A stretch of 64,000 nucleotides of DNA from Metabacillus sp. FJAT-52054. Its GTDB lineage: Bacteria > Bacillota > Bacilli > Bacillales > Bacillaceae. The notes beneath the pieces were generated by a model. The model ran no database searches. It saw nothing but the letters and a program-made list of their open reading frames with translations, and was not told the DNA's origin. This document shows positions 16,357 through 25,219 of this stretch, piece by piece (the stretch's first letter is position 1; each line of letters opens with the position of its first letter). Made by a program: the position numbers and the translations under genes. The stretch lies in assembly GCF_037201815.1 (NCBI RefSeq), contig NZ_CP147407.1, forward strand, positions 3,170,723-3,234,722. The letters run 5' to 3'.

Positions 16357-19008
16357 TTAGTTTGTAAGCCAGACTCTCATTGCAGAAAGCAGCTGTTCCA
16401 TTTTAAGCGGTTTGCTGATGTAATCAGAGGCTCCTGCTTCAAGGCATTTTTCCCGGTCATTTTTCATGGCTTTAGCTGTTAAGGCAATTATTGGAACCTC
16501 GGTCATTTTATAATCCTCACGAATGGTTTTCATCGTTTCGTAGCCATCCATCACAGGCATCATAATGTCCATTAAGATTAAATCGATAGAGTCGTTTGTT
16601 TTTAGTATATCCAGGCATTTCTGTCCGTTTTCTGCTGAAATGACGTTCATGCCTTCATTTTTTAATGCTGCTTCAAGTACATAGATATTTCGGTGGTCGT
16701 CATCGACAATTAATACGTTTCTGCCAGCAAAAGCATTTCCCTCCGCAGCAGGTTCTGCCTGAGTTATTGCCGGGGCAATTTTTATTTCTGCCGCAGCGGC
16801 CGCCTCCATCTGTGTTTTCTGCTCTTCTGTAATACCGGATAAATCGGGGTGAACAGGAATACTTAATGTGAACGTACTCCCTTTTCCTTCTTCGCTTGTC
16901 AGTGAAATGCTGCCGCCAAGCAGTTTGGCCAGTTCTCTGCAGATGGATAAGCCAAGTCCTGTTCCCCCATATTTCCTTACAGTAGCTCCATCTCCCTGCT
17001 GAAAGGCATCAAAAATAATATCATGTTTATTCTTAGGTATTCCTATTCCTGTATCTTTAACTGTAAGGCGGATTTGATTTTCCGGAATTGTATCGATATT
17101 GACTGTGATGCCGCCTTCTGACGTAAATTTGAATGCGTTAGAAAGCAGATTCTTAATAATTTGGTTTAACCGCTTTTCATCTGTATAGATTATATCTGGA
17201 ACTGCATCAGATTTAGTGATATTCAGATACAGTCCCTTCTGGGCAGCAATATGAGCAAAATTCCGGTCAATATATTCAGGGATTCCAGCTGCATTTACTT
17301 CGCTGAAATGAACTTCAAGCTTTCCTGACTCTACTTTGGAAAGATCCAGTATTTCATCAATTAAGTTTAGAAGATCCTGGCCGGATGAATGGATAATTTC
17401 TGCGAATTCCTGTTCTTCCAAGGCAAGCTTCTTCCCTGTGTTTTCTGCAAGCATTTCTGACAAAATAAGAATGCTGTTTAGCGGAGTCCTTAGCTCATGA
17501 GACATATTCGCCAAAAACTCCGACTTATACTTGGAGCTAGCCATAAGCTGCTTTGCCTGAGCTTCAAGCTCCTCTTTTGCATTCTCAAGCTCTTTCGATT
17601 TGTCCTCTGCATCTTCGCTCCGGGACTCAAGCTGCTCGTTGATCATTTGCAGTTCTTCTGACTGCATCTGAAGTTCCTCTGATTGGGTCTGCAGTTCCTC
17701 TGATTGAGTCTGAAGTTCTTCTGTCATTGCCTGTGATTCAGCAAGCAGGCGTTTAATCTCCATTTGGCCGAGCACACTGTTAACGGTGAGCCCCATGGAC
17801 TCGGTCAAAGCCTCAAGAAGCTCAATATGCTTTTGCTCGTAATCACCTAAGCTTGATAGTTCAATAATGGCGATCGCATTGCTTTTATAAAGAATTGGCG
17901 CAACAATCAAACTGCTCGGTTTAATATTCCCCATACTGGTGGAAATGGGCTGGTAATCAGCACCCAAATCATTAACGCAAACAACCTTCTTGTCAATAGC
18001 TGCCTGCCCCGCCAGTCCCTCGCCATAGGCAAATGAGTTTTTGGCATTTTCCGTTCCAAATGCGTATCCGGCTTTTTTCACAAAAACATCGCCGTCTTTC
18101 ACATAAAAAGCACCCATTGCCGAGTCTGTCATATCAGCAAGGTTTTTTAGGAAGGTTTCTCCAAGCGGCTCAAGGGAAGAAATCCCCTGATTCTGGGTAT
18201 TCACCGTATTGATGCCGGTTTGCACCCAGCTGCGGTCTTCCATAACATCCAGCAATCCATTTGTGGCTATTGCCAGTTCTTTTATTTCATCATTTGTCCG
18301 TACATTCAGCCTGCTGGATAGATTTCCCCCGCTTGTCATTGCTTTAATGTTGCCAATAACCTGCTGAACCGTAGAAACGATGGATTTGGAAATGGCAAGT
18401 CCAATCACAAGTGCAATAATTGTCGTGAGAACGATCAGACCATACATGGTGTATCGCAATGATAAGTTTTGCGTGTCGAGACTCGCTGCCCGCTGTTTCG
18501 TTAAATTCAGTTCAGTACCGCGGAATGTCTCAAACTGATCGCGGACCGACTTAATCGCAGATGCATCCGGATTTTGCGAATAGAAATTCCGGATTTGAGC
18601 ATCCTGCCCATCATTTTTTAATCTGATAATCGGTTCACTTGTTTTGGTAATCCAATTATCGATTGAACTCTTAATAGATTGAAGTTTATCCTGCTGGGAG
18701 GGATTATCTTTGATTAAATTGTAAAGCTCAGCATAATCATCTTCTAAATAATCTCTGGAAACCTCGTAGGCATTCACATATTCATTGTTTCCAGTAATGG
18801 CGTAGCCTCTCTGGCCGGTCTGCATTTCCAGAAGTGACTTTTCAACCTGACCGGTTAAAACAAAAACCTGGATATCGTGATTTATTATGAAATTTCTCTG
18901 CTTTTGCATTTGTGATATTTGATTGCTTATCAGTAAAATTGAAATAATTAAGCAAATTAATATGACGCCATAGCCGAATAGGATTTTATTCCTAATTCCG
19001 ATTTTCAT
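16357..19008 (-). CDS. rsbK: CHASE3-GAF hybrid histidine kinase/response regulator, RsbK-like
   Basis: An 883-aa protein: transmembrane helix 7-29, extracellular CHASE3-type helical sensor about 38-175, second helix about 188-208, HAMP to about 262, GAF about 275-415. A coiled linker with four EELQ-x-QSE type heptads (430-460) precedes a HisKA domain with His504 in NMSHELRTP. ATPase (GTGLGLSI) and C-terminal receiver (VDDD, LILMDIMMP) domains follow. The architecture equals B. cereus RsbK, the sensor kinase that phosphorylates RsbY. The glutamate/glutamine-rich linker is the likely methylation region for RsbM. A TATAAT box lies about 50 bp upstream of the ATG. Confidence 0.85.
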   Translation of the reverse strand: MKIGIRNKILFGYGVILICLIISILLISNQISQMQKQRNFIINHDIQVFVLTGQVEKSLLEMQTGQRGYAITGNNEYVNAYEVSRDYLEDDYAELYNLIKDNPSQQDKLQSIKSSIDNWITKTSEPIIRLKNDGQDAQIRNFYSQNPDASAIKSVRDQFETFRGTELNLTKQRAASLDTQNLSLRYTMYGLIVLTTIIALVIGLAISKSIVSTVQQVIGNIKAMTSGGNLSSRLNVRTNDEIKELAIATNGLLDVMEDRSWVQTGINTVNTQNQGISSLEPLGETFLKNLADMTDSAMGAFYVKDGDVFVKKAGYAFGTENAKNSFAYGEGLAGQAAIDKKVVCVNDLGADYQPISTSMGNIKPSSLIVAPILYKSNAIAIIELSSLGDYEQKHIELLEALTESMGLTVNSVLGQMEIKRLLAESQAMTEELQTQSEELQTQSEELQMQSEELQMINEQLESRSEDAEDKSKELENAKEELEAQAKQLMASSKYKSEFLANMSHELRTPLNSILILSEMLAENTGKKLALEEQEFAEIIHSSGQDLLNLIDEILDLSKVESGKLEVHFSEVNAAGIPEYIDRNFAHIAAQKGLYLNITKSDAVPDIIYTDEKRLNQIIKNLLSNAFKFTSEGGITVNIDTIPENQIRLTVKDTGIGIPKNKHDIIFDAFQQGDGATVRKYGGTGLGLSICRELAKLLGGSISLTSEEGKGSTFTLSIPVHPDLSGITEEQKTQMEAAAAAEIKIAPAITQAEPAAEGNAFAGRNVLIVDDDHRNIYVLEAALKNEGMNVISAENGQKCLDILKTNDSIDLILMDIMMPVMDGYETMKTIREDYKMTEVPIIALTAKAMKNDREKCLEAGASDYISKPLKMEQLLSAMRVWLTN

Positions 19009-19133
19009 GGTTTCCTTCGTCCCCTTTTGTATTCTCTAAGAGATTATATACTAATTACTGCTTACTGCCTATTAGCAAAACACATTTACGCCCTGGTTTA
19101 TCAACCCTGTTTTCCACTAATAAAAAAAACTGC

Positions 19134-19281
19134 TTGTGTCTATACAAACAATGTGTTATAGTACTAGGGCGATGAGCTGAGTTGCATAAGTCGGGGGACG
19201 CACCTTTTAGGTACAAACGATGTGGCGTTTGGTCCCTCGCCGCAATACGCAAAGGCACCTGATGATTCAGGTGCCTTTTTT
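19134..19281 (+). ncRNA. Unidentified ~115-nt structured small RNA with its own promoter and terminator
   Basis: A promoter TTGTGT (19134-19139), 17-bp spacer, TATAGT (19157-19162) is followed by an RNA starting near 19167 (GGGCG). It ends with a perfect 10-bp hairpin AGGCACCTGA/TCAGGTGCCT and seven T at 19253-19281. Inside, GGGGGAC (about 19193) can pair with GTCCCTC (about 19232) and GTTGC with GCAAT outside it. There is no downstream gene on this strand (the next gene is convergent), so it acts as a free RNA rather than a leader. I do not recognise the family. Confidence 0.7.
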
Positions 19282-19289
19282 ACATTTTA

Positions 19290-19715
19290 TTAGAATTCAA
19301 GCATCGCTCCCCTTTCATCAAATACCGAAGAGGGGTTCCATGCAATTTCCCATAGATTCTGTTCCGGATTTGCAAAATATGCAATCCTCCCTCCCCAGAA
19401 AGCATCACTCGGTTCACGGAGAATTTCACCGTCTGCCCTCCTTATCTCTTCAATTGCTTCATCTACTTGCTGCGATTCATCTACATTTATTGCAAATGAG
19501 ACTGCCTTATATCCCTCGCTAATCAGTTTAACTTCAGCATCTTTCTCAAGTTCTTCCAGGGGATAAAGTGAGAGAAGAACCCCTGCTGTTTTAAAAACCG
19601 CATATTGATCTGAACTGATTTCCGCTTCTGTCCATCCGAGCTTTTGATAAAACATCCTGAGATTTTTTACATTTCTTGCTCCAATCGTTAGGAGCGATAC
19701 TCTTTGAGGGATCAT
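19290..19715 (-). CDS. VOC (glyoxalase/bleomycin resistance fold) family protein
   Basis: The ATG at 19715 (MIPQRVSLL) is preceded by AAAGGAGG and preferred to the frame start at 19745; 141 aa. Paired beta-alpha-beta-beta-beta halves are visible: VSLLTIGARNVKNLRMFYQKLG and later WGGRIAYFANPEQNLWEIAWNP, the usual C-terminal metal-site signature of VOC proteins. Enzymatic substrate is unknown. Monocistronic. Confidence 0.85.
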   Translation of the reverse strand: MIPQRVSLLTIGARNVKNLRMFYQKLGWTEAEISSDQYAVFKTAGVLLSLYPLEELEKDAEVKLISEGYKAVSFAINVDESQQVDEAIEEIRRADGEILREPSDAFWGGRIAYFANPEQNLWEIAWNPSSVFDERGAMLEF

Positions 19716-19878
19716 TTCTTTTCCTCCTTTTAACTTTGCTATCATAAAATGTTCAGCACTTTTTCCCTTTGTCCTTTAAATATTTTTTCCACTTCTACAA
19801 ATTTTTACATATTTATCAGGTAATTATGATTATAATTAATTGGTATATTTATATAAATATAGAAATACAGGGGGCATT

Positions 19879-21249
19879 ATGAAAAAAATAACGTTAAGTT
19901 TTGTTCTTATTTTCAGTTTTTTGCTTGGCGGACACGTTACTCCGGCTTCAGCAAGCGGAGAACAATTACTCATTGTAAATAAAGCTATCAACAAATTAGC
20001 CTTTTTTAATAACGGCAAGCTTGTTCGTGTTTTCAGCATAGGGACAGGCAGAAGTGATGACTTAACTCCAGAAGGGACTTTTCGGGTTGTCACAAAGATC
20101 ATGAATCGGCCATATTATAAGGACAATATCCCAGGAGGAGATCCGAGAAATCCTCTAGGGGACAGATGGCTTGGACTTGATGCAAGAGGAACCTACGGGA
20201 CAACCTACGCAATTCACGGCAATAATAATGAAAACTCCATCGGGCACTATGTGAGTTCAGGCTGCATCAGAATGCATAATTCAGAAGTCAGATGGCTTTA
20301 TCCTCAGGTGAATAAAATGACGAAAGCCGTTATTTTAAAATCCAGTGAATCCTTTGAAACAATTGCAAAGAAAAACGGGTACTCTTTAAATGCGGATTAT
20401 TCCCGCTATGCAGCTGCTGACAGCCAAGGGAAAATCCTTTTTCAAAAAACGGCTCAGTATCAAACGGCTGTCAATACCGGAAGTATTTCAAAAGTAAACG
20501 GATTGTACGATGGATTAACAAATGAATTAAAGAAAGCAGAATCGCTAATCGGCAAAGTTTCCGGTATAAGCAACAGGGATGAATTAGGAAAAAAATACCT
20601 GAACCCTGCTAAAAAAACGGTTGAAAGAAGCATTTATGAAATTTCACAATTTAGATTGATGAATTCAATTAAAGCAGACGTATCAGCCAAAAATAGTTCG
20701 AAAGCAGAATCGAAGCTGCAAACACTGAATCGTCTTAAAAACCGTGCAGTTCAGATTAAAAAAGCCGGCGGCTATCCACCCCTTCCCGCACCTATCAATA
20801 GGAGTCTGGAAAGCCAGGAGGCAAGCCTTTACGGAATGATGCTGCAAATCAGGACAGCTGATTACAACAAGGCCATTACAAGCTCAAATCTAATCTCGAT
20901 CGACAGTCAATATAACCGAGTATCCGCAGCTATTGCCCAAACAGAGAAACAGATTGGCGAAGTTTACGGATCGGCAAACCGCGATTCTTTGCTGAAGCTC
21001 TATGTAAAACCTGCAAAAATTGCGCGCGAGCGGACAATTTATCAAGTTTCCATGCATCGCTTAATGAATAAAATTGATGCACTTGTAAAATCCGGCTCCA
21101 CTTCTAAAGCCGCAGAAGAACTCCGAAAGCTGGAAAGACTTCAGGACCGCTCCATCGAAATTCAAAAGGATCTCGGCTATCCTTTACTTAAAACAATTGA
21201 TGAAAGCTTAAACAAACGTTATATTGAACTGAATAAAAAGCTTGGCTAG
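19879..21249 (+). CDS. Secreted L,D-transpeptidase (YkuD) with two C-terminal helical repeats
   Basis: GGGGGCATT precedes the ATG at 19879, preferred to 19840; 456 aa. Signal peptide about 1-26. YkuD domain about 28-160, with catalytic His113 and Cys129 in HGNNNENSIG...SSGCIRM. The rest contains two related helical units of about 110 aa, each with NRDxLxKxYxxPAKxxxERxIYxxSxxRLMN and ending in (I)QK-x-GYP; these resemble SbsC-type C-terminal repeats that bind cell-wall polymers. It probably cross-links or modifies peptidoglycan while anchored by the repeats. Confidence 0.85.
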   Translation: MKKITLSFVLIFSFLLGGHVTPASASGEQLLIVNKAINKLAFFNNGKLVRVFSIGTGRSDDLTPEGTFRVVTKIMNRPYYKDNIPGGDPRNPLGDRWLGLDARGTYGTTYAIHGNNNENSIGHYVSSGCIRMHNSEVRWLYPQVNKMTKAVILKSSESFETIAKKNGYSLNADYSRYAAADSQGKILFQKTAQYQTAVNTGSISKVNGLYDGLTNELKKAESLIGKVSGISNRDELGKKYLNPAKKTVERSIYEISQFRLMNSIKADVSAKNSSKAESKLQTLNRLKNRAVQIKKAGGYPPLPAPINRSLESQEASLYGMMLQIRTADYNKAITSSNLISIDSQYNRVSAAIAQTEKQIGEVYGSANRDSLLKLYVKPAKIARERTIYQVSMHRLMNKIDALVKSGSTSKAAEELRKLERLQDRSIEIQKDLGYPLLKTIDESLNKRYIELNKKLG

Positions 21250-21275
21250 AAAACCCTTAACTAAGGGTTTTTTTT
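21250..21275 (+). terminator. Terminator after the L,D-transpeptidase gene
   Basis: AAACCCTTA and AAGGGTTT form a hairpin followed by eight T. Confidence 0.8.
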
Positions 21276-21329
21276 ATGTAATCCTTTTCAAAATCATGCT
21301 TTTTACCTAATTTTTCAACTCGAAATATT

Positions 21330-21359
21330 TTGACAACGAATTAAAGATGATAGTAATAT
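21330..21359 (+). promoter_or_regulatory. Sigma-A type promoter of the peptide transporter gene
   Basis: TTGACA at 21330-21335 and TAATAT at 21354-21359, spacer 18 bp, 29 bp upstream of the ATG. Confidence 0.6.
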
Positions 21360-21387
21360 AGTATCTTATAAGAGGGAGGTAATTTAA

Positions 21388-22881
21388 ATGACACCTTTGG
21401 ACCATGATAAAGTAGCAGCAAGTGTCCCTCAAAAGGGATTCTTCGGACATCCAAGAGGCTTATTCACCCTATTCTTCACTGAATTCTGGGAGAGATTTTC
21501 ATATTATGGAATGAAAGCCATTCTTGTGTATTACATGTATTATAGTATTTCAAAAGGCGGACTGGGCATTGACCAATCAACCGCACTGGCTATTACTTCC
21601 ATTTACGGATCTCTTGTTTATATGTCCGGAATTATCGGCGGATGGGTAGCAGATAGAATATTAGGATCCACCAGAACCGTCTTTTACGGCGGAATATTAA
21701 TCATGTTCGGTCATATCGTACTTGCTTTACCAGGAACGTTTACTGCATTCTTAGTTTCTATGGTATTGATTGTTCTTGGTACAGGTCTGTTAAAGCCTAA
21801 TATTTCAAACATTGTTGGTGACCTTTATACTGAAAAAGATGAACGCCGCGACTCAGGCTTCAGCATTTTCTATATGGGAATCAACATGGGTGCTTTCCTT
21901 TCCCCATTAGTTGTCGGAACAGTTGGAGAAATGTACAGCTTCCATTTAGGATTTGGACTTGCTGCAATCGGAATGCTTCTGGGATTAATTGTTTTTGCAG
22001 CTACTAAAAAGAAAAACCTTGGACAAGCAGGTTCATACGTTCCGAACCCGCTGACACCTGCTGAAAGAAAGAAAACTTTTACACAAATCGGGATTGGGGC
22101 TGCGATTGTCCTTATCATTGGTTTTGTATTAGCTCAGCAAGGTATTTTAACCATCGATTTATTTATCTTAATAGTAAGTATTCTTGGTATTCTTATTCCT
22201 GCCACATACTTTCTTGTGATGTATAACAGCAAAAAGACAACTGCCGTTGAAAAGTCAAGGCTGCTTGCCTACATTCCGCTGTTTATCGCCGCAATGGTAT
22301 TCTGGGCGATTCAGGAGCAAGGCTCTACCATCCTGGCTGCATATGCTGCTGAGCGCACTCAATTGAACATCGGCGGGTTCGAATTGAAAGCTTCCTGGTT
22401 CCAATCATTAAATCCTTTATTCATCATCACATTGGCACCGTTATTTGCCTGGATGTGGATTAAGCTTGGCGACCGCCAGCCTTCAACGTCTAAGAAATTT
22501 TCTTTCGGTCTGATTTTCGCTGGTCTATCGTTCATTGTTATGATTTTCCCTGCCTCCATTAATGGAACAGAATCACTTGTTAATCCATGGTGGCTCGTTC
22601 TAAGCTTCTTCTTAGTTGTTATTGGAGAGCTTTGCCTGTCTCCAGTTGGATTATCCGCTACAACTAAACTTGCACCTTCTGCTTTCTCTTCGCAAACCAT
22701 GAGCTTATGGTTTTTAACAAGTGCAGCAGCTCAAGCAATGAATGCACAGGTGGTTAGATTTTACAAACCCGAAACCGAGATTGTATATTTTGGAATAATA
22801 GGCGGATTAGCTATTGTTCTCGGTTTGATTCTATTCACGGTTTCCCCTGCTATTCAAAGGCTTATGAAGGGTGTAAGATAA
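21388..22881 (+). CDS. dtpT: Proton-coupled di-/tripeptide transporter, POT family
   Basis: A 497-aa protein with 14 hydrophobic segments. The family signature ExxERFxYYG is present (FWERFSYYGMK near residue 38), as are GGWVADRILGSTRT and the FSIFYMGINMGAFLSP motif. Such carriers import short peptides with protons. AGAGGGAGG precedes the ATG. Flanked by a sigma-A promoter and a terminator, so it is a single-gene unit. Confidence 0.9.
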   Translation: MTPLDHDKVAASVPQKGFFGHPRGLFTLFFTEFWERFSYYGMKAILVYYMYYSISKGGLGIDQSTALAITSIYGSLVYMSGIIGGWVADRILGSTRTVFYGGILIMFGHIVLALPGTFTAFLVSMVLIVLGTGLLKPNISNIVGDLYTEKDERRDSGFSIFYMGINMGAFLSPLVVGTVGEMYSFHLGFGLAAIGMLLGLIVFAATKKKNLGQAGSYVPNPLTPAERKKTFTQIGIGAAIVLIIGFVLAQQGILTIDLFILIVSILGILIPATYFLVMYNSKKTTAVEKSRLLAYIPLFIAAMVFWAIQEQGSTILAAYAAERTQLNIGGFELKASWFQSLNPLFIITLAPLFAWMWIKLGDRQPSTSKKFSFGLIFAGLSFIVMIFPASINGTESLVNPWWLVLSFFLVVIGELCLSPVGLSATTKLAPSAFSSQTMSLWFLTSAAAQAMNAQVVRFYKPETEIVYFGIIGGLAIVLGLILFTVSPAIQRLMKGVR

Positions 22882-22895
22882 AGTAAATCCATTTA

Positions 22896-22928
22896 AGATC
22901 CACTCTCTAAGGAGGGTGGATCTTTTTT
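22896..22928 (+). terminator. Terminator after dtpT
   Basis: AGATCCAC pairs with GTGGATCT, followed by six T. Confidence 0.8.
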
Positions 22929-22939
22929 ACGTTTTTATA

Positions 22940-22956
22940 TGTTAGATTTTCTAACA
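22940..22956 (+). promoter_or_regulatory. TnrA/GlnR box upstream of amt-glnK, distal
   Basis: TGTTAGATTTTCTAACA matches TGTNAN7TNACA exactly and is itself nearly palindromic. Its centre is 158 bp upstream of the transporter ATG, which leaves room for an activated promoter between them. Confidence 0.7.
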
Positions 22957-23052
22957 CGTTGTATTCGTTTACATAAAAAACATTTGATTTATTTGAAAAT
23001 TCTTATTGATATTCTGCTTCCTTTCACATATGATACTTTATATAACAACTGA

Positions 23053-23069
23053 TGTCATATAAACTAACA
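23053..23069 (+). promoter_or_regulatory. TnrA/GlnR box upstream of amt-glnK, proximal
   Basis: TGTCATATAAACTAACA again fits TGTNAN7TNACA. It lies only 37-53 bp before the ATG, so it is more likely a repression or looping site than an activation site at -49. Confidence 0.6.
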
Positions 23070-23105
23070 TGAAGTATTTCAATTGACTTAGGGGAGGAAT
23101 CAGCA

Positions 23106-24332
23106 ATGCAGATGGGCGATTCGATATTAATGTTTGTAGCAACGTTGCTAGTTTGGCTAATGACACCTGGTATTGCCTTATTTTACGGAGGCATGGTTCG
23201 AAGCAAAAATGTACTCAGCACAGCGATGTACAGCTTAAGCTCTATTGCTATTATTTCGGTCTTATGGATCATCGCAGGCTATTCACTTGCGTTTTCAACA
23301 GCAGGAAACCCTTTTATAGGCGGACTGGATTGGGTGGGACTTCAAGGCGTTTCTTTTGAGCCTAATCCTGATTACAGCGCCACAATCCCTCACAGCTTGT
23401 ATATGATGTTCCAGCTTACTTTCGCTGTTCTCACATGTGCAATTATTTCAGGCGCTTTCGCAGAACGTATGCGCTTCTCAGCCTTTGTCCTGTTCAGTGT
23501 TTTGTGGACGTTCCTTGTATATGCCCCTGTTGCACACTGGGTTTGGGGTGTAGGAGGATGGCTGCGTGATTTAGGCGCATTGGATTTTGCAGGGGGAAAT
23601 GTAGTTCATATTTCTTCCGGCGTAGCAGGTCTTGTTTTGGCCCTTGTTATCGGAACGAGAAAAAGCAAAAATTCCGTATCTCCTCATAATCTTCCATTAA
23701 CCTTGCTCGGGGGAGTACTCATCTGGTTTGGCTGGTTCGGCTTTAACGTTGGGAGTGCTCTTACACTTAACGATGTAGCGATGACGGCATTCATTAATAC
23801 AAACACCGCTGCAGCTACTGGAATTATCGGCTGGATTGCCGTAGAATGGCTTATCAATAAAAAACCTACGATGCTGGGAGCAATTTCAGGAGCAATAGCT
23901 GGTCTGGTCGCTATCACTCCTGCATGCGGTTTTGTTACTCCGTCCGCCTCCATCATAATCGGACTGGTGGGAGGGGCCGTATGCTTCTGGGGAGTTTTCT
24001 TCCTTAAAGAAAAGCTCGGCTATGATGATGCTTTAGATGCTTTTGGCTTACATGGCATTGGAGGAACATGGGGCGGAATTGCAACAGGACTATTTGCTAC
24101 TACTTCTGTAAACTCTGCCGGTGCTGACGGACTTTTTTACGGAAATGCAGGGCTATTGCTGAAACAGCTGATTGCAATAGGTGCAACCTATGTTTTCGTA
24201 GGGGTGGTCACTTTTATACTAATTAAAGCTGTAAGCTTTGTAGTAAGCATCCGTGCCAGTGAAGAAGAGGAATCAATGGGTCTTGACCTTACCTTACATG
24301 GCGAAAAAGCTTATCAAGAGTCTAACCTTTAG
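23106..24332 (+). CDS. amt: Ammonium transporter (Amt family)
   Basis: A 408-aa, 11-helix protein of normal family length. Conserved Amt segments include GIALFYGGMVRSKNVLS, AHWVWGVGGWL, DFAGGNVVHISSGVAGL (pore histidine) and DALDAFGLHGIGGTWGG (second pore histidine). GGGGAGG precedes the ATG. It conducts ammonium under nitrogen limitation; two TnrA boxes upstream and the PII gene 17 bp downstream mark it as the equivalent of B. subtilis nrgA (amtB). Confidence 0.93.
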   Translation: MQMGDSILMFVATLLVWLMTPGIALFYGGMVRSKNVLSTAMYSLSSIAIISVLWIIAGYSLAFSTAGNPFIGGLDWVGLQGVSFEPNPDYSATIPHSLYMMFQLTFAVLTCAIISGAFAERMRFSAFVLFSVLWTFLVYAPVAHWVWGVGGWLRDLGALDFAGGNVVHISSGVAGLVLALVIGTRKSKNSVSPHNLPLTLLGGVLIWFGWFGFNVGSALTLNDVAMTAFINTNTAAATGIIGWIAVEWLINKKPTMLGAISGAIAGLVAITPACGFVTPSASIIIGLVGGAVCFWGVFFLKEKLGYDDALDAFGLHGIGGTWGGIATGLFATTSVNSAGADGLFYGNAGLLLKQLIAIGATYVFVGVVTFILIKAVSFVVSIRASEEEESMGLDLTLHGEKAYQESNL

Positions 24333-24349
24333 GAAGCGGGGCGTAAATT

Positions 24350-24712
24350 ATGAGTGATAAATTAACCAAAATCGAAATTATCTCCCGTCCGGACCGTTTT
24401 GAAGAGTTTAAAAGGGAGCTCGTTAAAATAGGGGTTAGCGGGATAACAGTGTCCAATGTTTTCGGTGCCGGTCTCCAAAAGGGATTTACAGAGCTCTACC
24501 GCGGAGTGAAAAAAGAAATAAATATGTATGAACGCCTCAAAATTGAAATTGTTGTTTGCAAGGTTCCGGTACAGGATGTCATTGATCTCGCCTGCAAAAT
24601 TCTTAAAACAGGCAAACCCGGAGATGGAAAGATTTTCATTTATGAGTTATCAAATGCCATTAAGATTCGAAATGGTGATGAAGGCTGCGAGGCTTTGCAA
24701 AATAAAGATTAA
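24350..24712 (+). CDS. glnK: PII nitrogen regulatory protein GlnK (NrgB)
   Basis: A 120-aa PII protein. The T-loop region reads GLQKGFTELYRGVKKEINMY, so the tyrosine uridylylated in enterobacterial PII is replaced by lysine, as is normal for Bacillus NrgB. The B-loop TGKPGDGKIF is intact for ATP/ADP binding. It is cotranscribed with amt and is expected to bind the transporter and TnrA at the membrane. A GGAAGCGGGG-type Shine-Dalgarno precedes the ATG. Confidence 0.93.
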   Translation: MSDKLTKIEIISRPDRFEEFKRELVKIGVSGITVSNVFGAGLQKGFTELYRGVKKEINMYERLKIEIVVCKVPVQDVIDLACKILKTGKPGDGKIFIYELSNAIKIRNGDEGCEALQNKD

Positions 24713-24719
24713 GAAGTTT

Positions 24720-24751
24720 AAAAGCCAATCGGAAAATCCGATTGGCTTTTT
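24720..24751. terminator. Bidirectional terminator between amt-glnK and the gas vesicle operon
   Basis: AAAGCCAATCGG pairs with CCGATTGGCTTTT around AAAAT. T-rich on plus, and a shorter T run on minus; no other terminator follows gvpU. Confidence 0.8.
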
Positions 24752-24815
24752 ATAGAGATAAAGATAATTACTCGTTTAATTAGGCCATCCATTGCTCACT
24801 TTTCTAAAAAAACTC

Positions 24816-25193
24816 TTAGTCTTCAGAGATTTTACCAATGAAGAAGCCATCTGTCTGATCCAGTCTTCCTCTCCATAAAAACTCGCTTTTTGAAGGAGTC
24901 GGCTTGCTGTCTCCGCAATAGATCCTCGTATTCTTCAGATGGATAAACGTAACATCCTCTGCCTGCTCAACGTTTTGCTTGCTTGCATCCAGCAATTTTT
25001 CGCTGATTGCTTTGGAGAGGTCATTTCCCCCCTCGAATTTCCCGCTCATTTCTTCAAAATATTCTCTGGCTGAGACGAGTGTTCCGGTAATAAGAGAACC
25101 CTTCATGTTTAACGTAATATCCAGTGAGAAATCATGCTTATTTGCTGCGTGCGTCAGCATTTCCAAAATACTATCCTTCGCACTTCCACTCAT
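24816..25193 (-). CDS. gvpU: Gas vesicle accessory protein GvpU
   Basis: A 125-aa soluble protein, last gene of the gas vesicle operon. It matches the B. megaterium GvpU type in length, position and the pattern SLDITLNMKGSLITGTLVSAREYFEEM and RIYCGDSKP. Its exact job is unknown; it is reported as not strictly needed for vesicle formation in related clusters, and may affect clustering or assembly. AGGAGG lies upstream of the ATG, 26 bp after gvpT. Confidence 0.85.
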   Translation of the reverse strand: MSGSAKDSILEMLTHAANKHDFSLDITLNMKGSLITGTLVSAREYFEEMSGKFEGGNDLSKAISEKLLDASKQNVEQAEDVTFIHLKNTRIYCGDSKPTPSKSEFLWRGRLDQTDGFFIGKISED

Positions 25194-25219
25194 GACAGGC
25201 CCTCCTTTAATTCATCTAT

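Noticed and set aside
19167..19281. Known riboswitch (c-di-GMP-I, ydaO, fluoride, preQ1, ZTP)
   Set aside because: Short GGGACGCA-like similarity only; the conserved cores of these classes are missing and no gene follows on the strand.
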